From Candidatus Tayloriibacteriota bacterium (GTDB lineage Bacteria; Patescibacteriota; Minisyncoccia; Phycocordibacterales; PALSA-1337): a stretch of DNA of 43,025 nucleotides. The stretch's first letter is position 1, and each line of letters opens with the position of its first letter. The stretch covers positions 303,441 to 346,465 of the forward strand of contig PLXZ01000004.1 of NCBI GenBank assembly GCA_003151615.1, given 5' to 3'. The notes beneath the pieces were generated by a model. That model saw nothing but the letters and a program-made list of their open reading frames with translations. It made no database searches and was not told the origin of the DNA. The position numbers and the translations under genes were made by a program. Positions 16,041 to 24,154 of the stretch are shown piece after piece.

Positions 16041-16697
16041 ATGCCAAGTTTTGCAACTATTTCCCAAATCGCCCTGACGCATCCGTATCTCATTTACGTC
16101 ATTCTTTTTCCGCTTGCTTTGTTCGAAGGGCCAATTTTGGCTCTGTTTGTGGGCTTTTTGGTGCGGTTCGGATATCTGGATATTTTCGGCGCATATGCCG
16201 TCATGGTCGCCGGAGATTTTTTCCCCGACAGTCTCTACTATTATATCGGCCGTTTGGCGCATAAAAAAGACTGGATCGACCGGCTCTCAAAAAAATTCAC
16301 TTCGAAAACAACATTTATCTTGGAAAATCGCTCTATGCTCGACAATCTCTGGAAAAATCACGGCAAAAAAATGATGCTTTTTTCGAAACAGGCCTATGGT
16401 CTGTCGACTCCTCTTTTAATTTCAGCCGGATTGGTTAATATGTCGTATCGGCGTTTTTTGGCCTATGCTTTTCCAATCACACTTGCCCAATATATCGTTT
16501 TCATATCGCTCGGCTATTTTCTGGGATATTCGTACGACGTTGCCGGACCATATATTGACTATATCCGCTGGCTATTGCTCGTCCTCGCATTCGGCTTCAT
16601 CGCGGTCTACATTTTCATCCAGAAGCGGGTTCGCAAAAATTTCATGAAGATGGAAAAAACCCTGGAAAAAGAACCTGGAAATTCCGAGACGAACTAA
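16041..16697 (+). CDS. DedA/VTT-domain membrane protein
   Basis: 218 aa with about five hydrophobic segments. The DedA signature is present in divergent form: FEGPILALFVGFLVRFGYLD (about 29-48), then GDFFPDSLYYYIGRLAHKKD (about 58-77) with the family's G-D and YxxGR residues. The basic motif before the third segment (MLFSKQAYGLSTPLLISAG) corresponds to the FxGRFxPxxR region, but the usual paired arginines are not obvious. Family members move or scramble lipid carriers such as undecaprenyl phosphate; the exact substrate here is an inference. It is followed 12 nt later by a glycosyltransferase, so an envelope role is likely. Confidence 0.82.
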   Translation: MPSFATISQIALTHPYLIYVILFPLALFEGPILALFVGFLVRFGYLDIFGAYAVMVAGDFFPDSLYYYIGRLAHKKDWIDRLSKKFTSKTTFILENRSMLDNLWKNHGKKMMLFSKQAYGLSTPLLISAGLVNMSYRRFLAYAFPITLAQYIVFISLGYFLGYSYDVAGPYIDYIRWLLLVLAFGFIAVYIFIQKRVRKNFMKMEKTLEKEPGNSETN

Positions 16698-16709
16698 TCA
16701 TTAATTCAC

Positions 16710-17942
16710 ATGAGAATAGCCTTTTACAGCGACAATTTTTATCCCGAACTATCGGGTACGGCCGATTCGGTCATGATGCTCGGAAAGGCCCTTGCGCAAC
16801 GGGGCCATTCAGTTATCTTTGTCGCTCCCCGATATTCAAAAAAAGACTACGCGAAAGCAAAACTTTCCTCCGAAGAAACATATCGCAGCATCAGGATTCC
16901 CTCAATAGGTCAACCGAATTCTCCTACGGGCCAAGCCCGCATTGCATTGCCGCTCGGCCCGTTCGGTTCGGCATTTTGGAAAATCAAAAAATTCAAGCCC
17001 GATATCATTCACGTGCAGTCGCCTTTTGGGACAGGAATCGAAGCGTTGATTGCTTCGAAATTGTTGGGAGTACCGCTTGTCGGAACGAATCATACGCCGA
17101 TATCCGAGTTCATGGCCTACAGCCCGTTTCACCCAAAATGGTTCGTGGAAATATTCGTCCGATTTTATTCCTGGTACTACAATCGTTGTTTATTCGTAAG
17201 CGCGCCATGCGATGCATTGCTCGACGATATGGCGAAACATGGATTTAAAAAAACAAGAAAAAATAAAGGCCTCGGAGAAGCTGTTAAAAAATGTGAAGCT
17301 ATTTCCAATCCGGTTCTTCTCGGTTCATTTGTACCCGTACAAAATGAAGCTGAAAAAACGGCCCTGAAAAAACATTTTTGTTTTTCAGCCCATACTGTTT
17401 TATATACCGGACGCTTGGCTGAAGAAAAACATGTCGACGTCATCATTCGTGCGATTAAAGCTGTTGCGGAACAAATTCACGACATTACGTTTGCCGTAAC
17501 CGGGCACGGAAATGCCGAAACAGCGCTCAAAAAACTGGCGAATGAACTTGGAATTGCGGGCAAGGTAAAATTTCTGGGCTTCGTCGATTTCGCGGAATTT
17601 CCTCTCATATATCAGGCGAGCGATATTTTCGCAGTCATGAGCACGGCCGAAACGCAATGTATTTCCCTGATGCAAGGCTTTTCATGCGGAATGCCCGCTG
17701 TTGTTGCACGGGCATGGGGTTTGCCTGAATACACGGACGTGCGTGCCGGAATCATCGTTGAACCCGGTGATGCCGCAGCTCTCGCCAAAAATATAGTTGA
17801 ACTTTTCAAAAATCCTATGCAGATGAAGGAAATGGGCAGAGCCGGCATTGAATCGGTGAAAAAGTATTCGCCCGGCGCAATTGCGGAAAAGTGGGAAAGC
17901 GTCTATATAAATATCAAACAAAAAAGCCCATCGCGCGTATAA
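16710..17942 (+). CDS. GT4-family glycosyltransferase (GT-B fold)
   Basis: 410 aa, typical length. The N-terminal Rossmann-like domain begins MRIAFYSDNFYPELSGTADSV, with the glycine-rich acceptor loop, KPDIIHVQSPFGTG and GTNHTP. The C-terminal donor domain has LYTGRLAEEKHVDVIIRA (about 231-248) and the E-x7-E type segment STAETQCISLMQGFSCGMP (about 311-329). The closest remembered relatives transfer sugars from nucleotide donors onto lipids such as diacylglycerol or phosphatidylinositol; the substrate cannot be read from the sequence. It lies 12 nt after the DedA-type gene in one operon. Its last codons overlap a terminator that serves the opposite strand. Confidence 0.92.
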   Translation: MRIAFYSDNFYPELSGTADSVMMLGKALAQRGHSVIFVAPRYSKKDYAKAKLSSEETYRSIRIPSIGQPNSPTGQARIALPLGPFGSAFWKIKKFKPDIIHVQSPFGTGIEALIASKLLGVPLVGTNHTPISEFMAYSPFHPKWFVEIFVRFYSWYYNRCLFVSAPCDALLDDMAKHGFKKTRKNKGLGEAVKKCEAISNPVLLGSFVPVQNEAEKTALKKHFCFSAHTVLYTGRLAEEKHVDVIIRAIKAVAEQIHDITFAVTGHGNAETALKKLANELGIAGKVKFLGFVDFAEFPLIYQASDIFAVMSTAETQCISLMQGFSCGMPAVVARAWGLPEYTDVRAGIIVEPGDAAALAKNIVELFKNPMQMKEMGRAGIESVKKYSPGAIAEKWESVYINIKQKSPSRV

Positions 17943-17958
17943 ATACGTGCGACAGGCT
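17920..17958 (-). terminator. Terminator of the frameshifted membrane-protein gene
   Basis: AGCC/GGCT plus TCGCGCGTAT/ATACGTGCGA (one G:T pair) form a long stem followed on the minus strand by six T. It overlaps the stop of the plus-strand glycosyltransferase. It lies about 20 nt past the stop at 17977, which marks that as the true end of the minus-strand gene. Confidence 0.8.
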
Positions 17959-17976
17959 CTGTAAAAGCTTGTAACG

Positions 17977-18571
17977 TTACTGCCTCGAAAGGCGCCACAA
18001 CGTCACGCTCCACACTACAATGGGTCCGACGATTGTTTGAAACAATGCAAACGTATCCATCCGCCAATTGGGATTGAATTTCACGGCTCCGAAAAAGAAA
18101 AACGGCGTCAGGAGCCATCGAAACCCATTTGATGTCATGGCGATAGTCCGCGGACATGCTGATCTTGAAGTAGAACATGAAGAGCACCCATGCCACTATT
18201 AATGCGTAGACTCCGTGGACATATCCGGCCGGTGCCGTTTTGCCGTCATGAGTATGCGCTTCCGGAATTCCGAAGGTTTTGCTTGAGTAAAAGAAACCGA
18301 AGCAGATCAGGGCCACAATTATGCCACAAATGAATGCAATGCTGGTTTTCGAGAGGATCGGCAGTTTGTAATGACTGACGATGTAGGCAACAACGGGAGT
18401 GAGAATGAAAAAATCAAACCACATGCCGCCGTGTTCCATGAACGACCAGCCTTTTATTCCCCGCGACTGCATTTGGGCCTGCGTCAGATAGCCTCCGCCA
18501 TCATAATAGGCCAAGAAACCATGGGACAGGACAAATGCCCAACCGATCAAGAGACAGAATGCAAAGATCAT
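17977..18571 (-). pseudogene. Polytopic membrane protein with a +1 frameshift near 18138
   Basis: The first ~144 residues from the ATG at 18571 encode four hydrophobic segments (FAFCLLIGWAFVLSHGFLAY, FFILTPVVAYIVSHY, AFICGIIVALICFGFFYSS, GVYALIVAWVLFMFYF) with a His-rich loop (PEAHTHDG ... YVHG). The frame then turns into non-membrane nonsense. Skipping one base near 18138 restores membrane protein (FRWLLTPFFFFGAVKF, FALFQTIVGPIVVWSVTLW) up to a stop at 17977-17979, just before the terminator. The unshifted frame would run past the terminator into the neighbouring gene. It is therefore one ~197-aa protein broken by an indel (real or sequencing), or less likely two overlapping genes with a second ATG at 18138. 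AAAGGAAAG before the ATG is a clear Shine-Dalgarno. Family not recognised. Confidence 0.65.
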
Positions 18572-18587
18572 ATGAGACTTTCCTTTC

Positions 18588-18616
18588 TTGTTAAATTGTC
18601 AATTTTCTGTTAGAAT
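18588..18616 (+). promoter_or_regulatory. Promoter of the GT2 gene
   Basis: TTGTTA (18588-18593), 17-bp spacer, TAGAAT (18611-18616). The predicted leader is about 20 nt and carries no Shine-Dalgarno. Confidence 0.5.
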
Positions 18617-18641
18617 TCGACAATATCATATCTTTAATTAA

Positions 18642-19403
18642 ATGTCAAATAGCGCCTACAAACCAAACGTAACTCTCGTCATCCCGGCCCATAACGAAGA
18701 AAAATATATCGGCGAATGTCTGGAGCATGTTCTGCGCAACCGTGATTTTCTCGAAATTATCGTCATCGACAATGCGAGCACGGACAAAACACGGGAGATC
18801 GTGGAAAAAATAGCCCGTCAGCATATGGGCATTAACCTTCGCGTCGTCCATGAACCAAAAAAAGGTCTCGTCATGGCGCGCCAGCGCGGATACCTCGAAG
18901 CCGTCAAAAATTCTCACTGTGACATCATTGCGTACGTCGACGCCGACACGCATATGCCGGAAAAATGGCTCGCGGCTGTCATGCATGAATTTGAAAAGGA
19001 TCCGAATCTGGCGTGCCTTTCCGGCCCGTACATCTATCATGATATTCCCCGCTGGCAGCAAATTTTAATTAAAGTTCTCTACTGGCGAGCGTTGGCGATG
19101 CCTGTTTATTGGCTTGTCGGGTATATGGCGACGGGGGCCAATTTTGCCCTTCGAAAAAACGTTCTGGAAAAAATGGAGGGTTTTGACACAAGCATCGCTT
19201 TTTACGGCGAAGACACAAACATTGCCCGGCGTGCGGCAAAACACGGTAAAGTTAAATTCAAGCCGAACTTCGAAATGCATCTTTCCGGTCGGCGCCTCAA
19301 AAATCAGGGTGTGACAAAAACAGGCCTCGTCTATATGGCAAATTATCTTTCCGAAGTGCTTTTCAAAAAGCCGGCGACAAAAGAATACAAGGATTATCGG
19401 TAA
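18642..19403 (+). CDS. GT2-family glycosyltransferase (GT-A fold)
   Basis: 253 aa. N-terminal NVTLVIPAHNEEKYIGECLE and VIDNASTDKT are the nucleotide-sugar binding start. IIAYVDADTHMPEKW (about 100-114) holds the metal-binding DxD. GEDTNIARRAAKHG (about 188-201) carries the ED catalytic-base region. One hydrophobic patch (YWLVGYMATGANFAL) may dip into the membrane. It probably adds a sugar to a lipid-linked or surface glycan, with the substrate unknown. It is divergent from the frameshifted membrane gene and close to the GT4 and DedA-type genes, so it belongs to an envelope block. The 96 bases after it hold nothing I can name. Confidence 0.93.
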   Translation: MSNSAYKPNVTLVIPAHNEEKYIGECLEHVLRNRDFLEIIVIDNASTDKTREIVEKIARQHMGINLRVVHEPKKGLVMARQRGYLEAVKNSHCDIIAYVDADTHMPEKWLAAVMHEFEKDPNLACLSGPYIYHDIPRWQQILIKVLYWRALAMPVYWLVGYMATGANFALRKNVLEKMEGFDTSIAFYGEDTNIARRAAKHGKVKFKPNFEMHLSGRRLKNQGVTKTGLVYMANYLSEVLFKKPATKEYKDYR

Positions 19404-19499
19404 AAAATGTTTCGCAAAAAATTACTGAGCCGTGACACAGCCCGTGTAGGCAAATATTCCGCACATAAGATTGTGGGACTATTTTAGCATGGATTCTTG

Positions 19500-20117
19500 C
19501 TAATGTTCTTTCGGCATTAACACAATAATATCTTTTTCGACCGACATTTTATAACTATTCTTGCTCAGTTTATCAACTTCTCTTTTTAAGTCATGGAGCC
19601 ACGGGTAGTCATATCTTCCGAGAAACAATCTGGCATCATCGATCAATATGATGTTGTTTTTAATGCCATTGTTGAATATCGCGCACATCTCTTCATAAAT
19701 CGGAGTATCTTTTTTGGCGCGAATCGTATTTCCACCCGAATAATGCCCGTCAAGCCAAAACATGCAGGGAGTTTTTATCGCAGAAAGAACCTCCGCCAAT
19801 TTTTCACCGCTATCACCGTGTACGAGTTTAATGTGAGGGTCATTTTTAAATCTTTCAACGGCGGCCTTAAAACGTTCATCGACCAACTCAATCGAAATTA
19901 ATTTCGGAAATGAATTTTTGAGATATTCCAAAGCATCGCCCTTATACGTGCCGGTTTCAATGAGTGTGCCTAATCGATACTTTTCCTGCATTCCCTTTAT
20001 AAGAGCTCTTTTATCCTCGAGCGAATACATCGTTCCATAAGTCTTTATCGTAATGCCATATATGCGCGATAAAAAATAATAGACTTTGGTTAAATTGTTT
20101 CTTGCGTTGTTTGTCAT
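19500..20117 (-). CDS. Class I SAM-dependent methyltransferase-like protein
   Basis: 205 aa. The SAM-binding start LIETGTYKGDALEYL (about 52-66) and the acidic strand end ISIELVDERFKAAVERF (about 74-90) fit a Rossmann-type methyltransferase. KLVHGDSGEKLAEVL and MFWLDGHYSGG (about 118-128) are the later conserved parts, and IILIDDAR closes the core. The substrate is unknown. It lies between glycan genes and the AT-rich island, and its own AT-richness is intermediate. TATAAT at 20134-20139 lies 16 nt before the ATG. No Shine-Dalgarno. Confidence 0.75.
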   Translation of the reverse strand: MTNNARNNLTKVYYFLSRIYGITIKTYGTMYSLEDKRALIKGMQEKYRLGTLIETGTYKGDALEYLKNSFPKLISIELVDERFKAAVERFKNDPHIKLVHGDSGEKLAEVLSAIKTPCMFWLDGHYSGGNTIRAKKDTPIYEEMCAIFNNGIKNNIILIDDARLFLGRYDYPWLHDLKREVDKLSKNSYKMSVEKDIIVLMPKEH

Positions 20118-20133
20118 TGAACAAGTTTACATT

Positions 20134-20139
20134 ATTATA
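20134..20139 (-). promoter_or_regulatory. -10 box (TATAAT) of the methyltransferase gene
   Basis: TATAAT ends 16 nt before the ATG, giving a leader of about 9 nt. No clear -35 box. Confidence 0.45.
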
Positions 20140-20199
20140 CAAATTTTGTGGAGCTCATTGGGCAAAATTGGAATCGGATTGTTGACAGTATAAGCTTAT

Positions 20200-20829
20200 T
20201 TAAGCAGTTGGAGCTGGGGGAGCCTTTTTCTTCTTGATATTTGCGGGAAATTCATACACCAACTTCAGAAGCATTTCAGAAAATCCGATAAGGTCTTTTG
20301 CATCTTCTTCGCTCATAATTACAATTTCGTGATTTGCCTCGTTTCCTTTTTCTCTGATGTGATCAACCCATTCTTTTGCATCCGGTGGAATATAATTTTT
20401 ATCAGACAAATATTCGACATATTGAATAAAATTTTGGCCTTCGGGTGCACCTTTACTAACTGCAACATGCATAAGTAATTTTCTACAAGAAAGTACTACG
20501 GAAGTAAAAGCATTTTGAGAGAATGAACCTCGTGCTTCATTGTACAATTTTGCAACTTTTTCATCACTAATATCTTTGACTTCATTACCAAATTTTGCAC
20601 CGGGAGTTTGTTCTAAACTTATCGCATTAAAAAATGTCGGTTTTTCACATTTGTGACAAATATAAATGTAAGCCCTGTGTCCTGATTGTTGACTGCCATG
20701 ATTATAATGATCTGCAAGATACCCAACGGCTGACGCGATAGAGTTACCGCAATATCCGCAGATATAACTCTTTGAGTCCAAATTAACTTTTTGATGCCAG
20801 TTTAATATCATGTCTGGATTATTCCACAT
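20200..20829 (-). CDS. Zinc-ribbon DUF4145 protein
   Basis: 209 aa from the ATG at 20829; a second candidate lies at 20811, and an ATG at 20862 is rejected because it lies inside a terminator. The N-terminus has two CxxC pairs (CGYCGN, ICHKCEKP) that should bind zinc. The C-terminal half matches DUF4145: NAFTSVVLSCRKLLMHVAV ... WVDHIREKGNEANHE. DUF4145 is a helical domain often found fused to or beside restriction and other defence enzymes, and the next gene upstream is a superfamily 2 helicase. A line near its middle counts 20 G+C of 60, well below the window average. A defence role is an inference. It ends with a Pro/Lys-rich tail. Confidence 0.75.
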   Translation of the reverse strand: MWNNPDMILNWHQKVNLDSKSYICGYCGNSIASAVGYLADHYNHGSQQSGHRAYIYICHKCEKPTFFNAISLEQTPGAKFGNEVKDISDEKVAKLYNEARGSFSQNAFTSVVLSCRKLLMHVAVSKGAPEGQNFIQYVEYLSDKNYIPPDAKEWVDHIREKGNEANHEIVIMSEEDAKDLIGFSEMLLKLVYEFPANIKKKKAPPAPTA

Positions 20830-20848
20830 TTCATGAAATTTGTACAAT

Positions 20849-20885
20849 AAAAAAACCACCATCGCCTGTCACGCGAATGGTGGTT
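20849..20885 (-). terminator. Terminator of the helicase gene
   Basis: AACCACCAT and ATGGTGGTT form a 9-bp stem with a 14-nt loop and a T-run on the minus strand, six bases past the helicase stop. The DUF4145 gene must therefore be started separately or by read-through. Confidence 0.8.
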
Positions 20886-20890
20886 CTGAC

Positions 20891-22624
20891 CTATTTTCTT
20901 CCGAGGAATTTTTTCCACCCCGGAAAATTTTTGTATTTATTGCGAGGTTTCCCTGGCAATCTTGGGTCTTTAAGCCTTAGACGCGGGTAAACTGTGCAGG
21001 ACTTAATTCCAAGGTCCACAGCTGCTTTTGACGCTTCTTGCCATGTCGGGTAAAGAATTTTCAATCCGAGAAAAATATCCCAGCCTGGAAAATCCTTGTA
21101 GTATAGATGTGGATTACTGTGCAATCTCTCATCGATTCGATAACGCTGCTGGTAATCAAATGAGGATTTGAATCTATACTGCCGTGCAGCTTCACTTGCT
21201 TCTTGCCAAGTAGAGTAGAAACTTCGATTTGTTCCTAGGAACTCAAGCCAACCTGGCCAATTGTGGTAAAAATGCCGAGGGTCGCCAGGCAACTTCTGAT
21301 CCTTAAGATACAAGCGACTATACTCAACATTAGTCTTGGCACCTAGCGATTTTGCCGCAACACTGGCCTCCTGCCATGTCGAGTAAAACTCGCGTTCGCA
21401 GTGTTCAAGAATCTTCATCAAATCTACCACTTTATCAGAGAAGGTGAACTCAAATCCTTTTCCGGACACTTCGAACCGTTCCCGCATGTAGCCTTCACGT
21501 TCAATTTCTCCTTTCGGCGTAAATTTCTCGTGAAGATCGGAGATTTTGTTCATCATCGCAAGCACCAACTGAATCCGTTCAAGATTCCCGACAAAGTCGA
21601 GAACGACAAGCTTGTCCTTCCCGGGACGAAGCCCGCGACCCAACTGTTGGCGGAAGATGGTCAGAACTCCGGTCACCCTACAAAACGCAACAAGTCCGAT
21701 AGACGGCACATTCACGCCTTCATTAAAAGCATTAACTGCGCACACCCGACGAATTGTTCCATTTTTCAGAGCTTCCAAAGTCGCCTGATTTTTCTTCCAT
21801 GTATCCGACTGGCTGTTGCCCGTGTTGGAGTGGAATGTTTTGGCAAGGTCAAGCGTCTTTACCATCCGTTCAGTGTGGCCAATCGAGGAACAAAAGACCA
21901 ATGCTTTTTCGTTGTAGCCATTGATGATTTTCGTAACCTCGACGTCACGCTTCTTGATGAAGATTCGACGATTGACTTCGGCCATGGTGAAACGCCGCTT
22001 GCCGAGATGAATTTCCTTGGCGATTTTTTGAAGCATGTCAGAGTCGAGACTTTCGTCAGTGATGACATGATACTCGATGCGAGGTAACCACCCGCGGGCG
22101 ATTGCTTCTTCCAGAGTAATATTGATGACTTCCGGACCAAAAAACCTACGGATGTCCGTTCCGTCTTCACGATCAGGCGTGGCAGTGATGCCAAGCTTTG
22201 GACCGGTGAAGTGTTCTGCCACCGGCCCATATGTTTCCGCTTCGGCGTGATGAGCTTCATCCACAATAATGAGATCGAAATAATTCCGTCCCCATTTTTT
22301 GAGATTTGCGCCCATTGTTTGCCATGTCGCGAAGACAATGTCAGCCTGCTTTACCCCCCCCTGCGACATTCCATTGTAAACGGCCATTTTGATTTTGTTT
22401 CCGAAAACCAAACGGAACTCGTCCATGGCATGTTTTAGGATGAAGTTGTTGTGAACAAGGAACAGCGTTTTTTTAGGACGCAATGCCTGAGCGATAAATA
22501 CGGCGGTAAAGGTTTTACCTAAGCCGGTTGCCATAACTACAAGCGCTCTTTTAAAAGCCCCGCGTAGACCTTTCAGAGCAGCTTTGATAGCCCACTCCTG
22601 ATAGATGCGTGGAATGATCTTCAT
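20891..22624 (-). CDS. Superfamily 2 DEAH-type helicase with three C-terminal integrase-type repeats
   Basis: 577 aa. Motifs: I VMATGLGKTFTAVF (about 31-44), II DEAHH (about 121-125), III TATPDREDGT, V FNEGVNVPS, VI QQLGRGLRPG. This is the layout of type III restriction-type and DEAH translocases. After about residue 410 the protein carries three tandem ~53-residue repeats starting YSTWQEASVAAKSLG, YSTWQEASEAARQYR and YPTWQEASKAAVDLG, each ending near FPGW/WPGW and FLG. They resemble the phage-integrase repeat unit (the ...P..Y...GW..FLG pattern), a presumed nucleic-acid or protein docking module. No nuclease domain is present. With the DUF4145 gene it looks like a defence or mobile-element gene. 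Its promoter is at 22681-22709. Confidence 0.85.
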   Translation of the reverse strand: MKIIPRIYQEWAIKAALKGLRGAFKRALVVMATGLGKTFTAVFIAQALRPKKTLFLVHNNFILKHAMDEFRLVFGNKIKMAVYNGMSQGGVKQADIVFATWQTMGANLKKWGRNYFDLIIVDEAHHAEAETYGPVAEHFTGPKLGITATPDREDGTDIRRFFGPEVINITLEEAIARGWLPRIEYHVITDESLDSDMLQKIAKEIHLGKRRFTMAEVNRRIFIKKRDVEVTKIINGYNEKALVFCSSIGHTERMVKTLDLAKTFHSNTGNSQSDTWKKNQATLEALKNGTIRRVCAVNAFNEGVNVPSIGLVAFCRVTGVLTIFRQQLGRGLRPGKDKLVVLDFVGNLERIQLVLAMMNKISDLHEKFTPKGEIEREGYMRERFEVSGKGFEFTFSDKVVDLMKILEHCEREFYSTWQEASVAAKSLGAKTNVEYSRLYLKDQKLPGDPRHFYHNWPGWLEFLGTNRSFYSTWQEASEAARQYRFKSSFDYQQRYRIDERLHSNPHLYYKDFPGWDIFLGLKILYPTWQEASKAAVDLGIKSCTVYPRLRLKDPRLPGKPRNKYKNFPGWKKFLGRK

Positions 22625-22680
22625 AATCTGATTTCTTTCTTTGGTTGAATTGTTAAAAAACTATTTAAATTACTGCATAT

Positions 22681-22709
22681 TTAATAGCATATTTTACTAA
22701 AATAGTCAA
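22681..22709 (-). promoter_or_regulatory. Promoter of the helicase gene
   Basis: Minus-strand TTGACT (22704-22709), 17-bp spacer ending TGC, TATTAA (22681-22686), an extended -10. The leader is about 50 nt, AT-rich and without Shine-Dalgarno. Confidence 0.65.
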
Positions 22710-22755
22710 GGAAAATTGAGCACATTCAACCCCTTAATATCACTCGCCGAAGCCG

Positions 22756-23025
22756 TTTAGGAAATTGATGCGCGAGCCGCTTGGGCACGAGGGCGCGTGA
22801 GCGCCGCCCGTTGCCACAGAGGTTTCCCGCGCGTTGCGCATATCGGTGTGGCGGACGCGCCCTCAAGGTCTTTTCCCCAAAAAGAAAAGACGTTGAGGGC
22901 TAGTGCGGGAGCCATACGGATATGCGTCATAAGCGCGCTATCTCTGCTCTGTAAGGGCGGTGGGAACGCGTCCGTCGTATACAATTTCGCACATGGCGGA
23001 AGCGGCCGCGCATGAGTTTCCTAAA
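22756..23025. other. GC-rich, strongly folded non-coding region (candidate origin or structured RNA)
   Basis: A ~26-nt imperfect inverted repeat bounds it: TTTAGGAAA..GATGCGCG.GCCGCTT at 22756-22782, with its complement at 23000-23025 (two mismatches, one bulge). Inside are GGCGC-GTGA-GCGCC (22792-22805), a nested hairpin CCCTCAA/TTGAGGG with TCTTTTC/GAAAAGA (22860-22899), CGGACGCG/CGCGTCCG (22852-22859 with 22967-22974) and CGCATATC/GATATGCG (22837-22844 with 22919-22926). The last two cross, so as RNA they could form a pseudoknot. Short frames on either strand here are not convincing as genes. Its place before rep suggests a replication origin; a non-coding RNA is the alternative. The strand is undetermined. 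Confidence 0.6.
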
Positions 23026-23082
23026 TGGCGCAGGCGCATAAAATCTTTTCTAATCTCATTTAAGATATCCACCACCCGCATC

Positions 23083-23110
23083 TTGACCCCGCCCATTACA
23101 GGTATATAAT
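23083..23110 (+). promoter_or_regulatory. Promoter for rep
   Basis: TTGACC (23083-23088), 16-bp spacer, TATAAT (23105-23110). The start would be near 23117, giving a ~210-nt leader before rep that includes the hairpin at 23226-23262. Confidence 0.6.
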
Positions 23111-23225
23111 TCTCGTATCTAAAGCCCACTGCGGCGCTCTGATGAAGCCATAGCATTGACTGAGATATGTGTTTTCATTTCTTTTCCACGTCTCATAATT
23201 GGTTGATTTCGCATTGATGAGGCGA

Positions 23226-23262
23226 GGGTCGTTCGCGCAGCGCTTGAGCGCGCGGACGGCCC
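23226..23262 (+). repeat. 13-bp hairpin in the rep leader
   Basis: GGGTCGTTCGCGC (23226-23238) pairs over its full length with GCGCGGACGGCCC (23250-23262), counting two G:U pairs, around an 11-nt loop AGCGCTTGAGC. There is no T-run, so it is not an intrinsic terminator. Candidates are the Rep nick-site hairpin or a control element in the rep mRNA. Confidence 0.6.
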
Positions 23263-23325
23263 GAGGTTGACTTGATTATAGGCACACTTAAAGGGAATAA
23301 AATTATTAATCATTTAACCAATCAA

Positions 23326-24154
23326 ATGGCTGACACACTTAACACATTCAAAACTCATCATCGCAGGTTCGACTATCGAGTCGTACGAGTATAAAGAGCG
23401 ATCGCTGGCCTATGGGTTCTCGACGCCCCAAGGAAAATCGAGAAAGAAAATAATCGTCGTTGACGAAACGACCCGACTGAAAAAAATCGAATCGCGACAG
23501 CGTTCCATGCAACGTTCGAATTCCCGTCTACGACGGCTCGTTAATGCAAATGCATGGAAATGGAAAAAACCCGACGGTGATCCGTACCCTCCAATATTCG
23601 CAACCTTCACGTTCAAAGAAGACATTAAAGACATCAAGGCCGCAAATGCGCTATTTTCCCATTTCATTAAGCGCCTCAACTACGAAATTGGCCACACCAA
23701 AAAATCATTCCTGAAATATGTCACAGTCATCGAATTCCAGGACTTCAGCCGTGATGGCGTCGTCCACTATCACACTATATTCTTCAATCTTCCGTTCATC
23801 CTCAAAGACCTCCTCGCCGATATCTGGGGCCAGGGCTTCATTCATATCCGGGCAATTGATCATGTCAACAACGCCGGTGCGTATGTCTCCAAATACATGG
23901 TCAAGCATTTCGAGGACGACCGGCTCGACGGCTTCAAACGATATTTCTCAAGCCGAGGACTTTTGAAAGCAATTGAAATCCTCGACCAATCGAGGGCCGA
24001 TTCGATCATATCGCTCATTCCGATAGCGCACCTCGCCAAGCAAAAAGAATTCACGAGCAAGTACCAGGGAAAGGTCGAATACAAGCAATACCTGCTTGAA
24101 AAAACACAATCAATCGAGGACATAATTCCCGATTTTAACCCACATGGATGCTAA
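23326..24154 (+). CDS. HUH-type rolling-circle replication initiator (frameshifted near its start)
   Basis: The unbroken frame has its first ATG only at 23507 (215 aa), but protein-like sequence continues upstream of it (AGSTIESYEYKERSLAYGF). An ATG at 23326 gives MADTLNTFK and joins this frame if one base of the A4 run at 23350-23353 is removed, restoring about 275 aa. Motifs: FATFTFKED (motif 1), HYH in VVHYHTIFF (HUH metal site), and AYVSKYMVKHF with the catalytic tyrosine (motif 3). This is the REP/G2P-like type that nicks one strand at an origin for rolling-circle replication. The indel may be a sequencing error, a disabling mutation or a programmed shift. It ends inside the next gene (ATGCTAA overlap). 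Confidence 0.8.

Noticed and set aside
22797-23156. Frames of 72 codons on both strands in the GC-rich region
   Set aside because: They overlap each other and the inverted repeats, have no ribosome site, and their composition follows the GC-rich stems.
23364-23373. GCAGGTTCGA near the rep start as a copy of the tRNA-Ala T-arm (possible att site)
   Set aside because: Only 10 bases match, the orientation is opposite to the tRNA, and it lies inside the rep coding sequence, so chance is the simpler reading.
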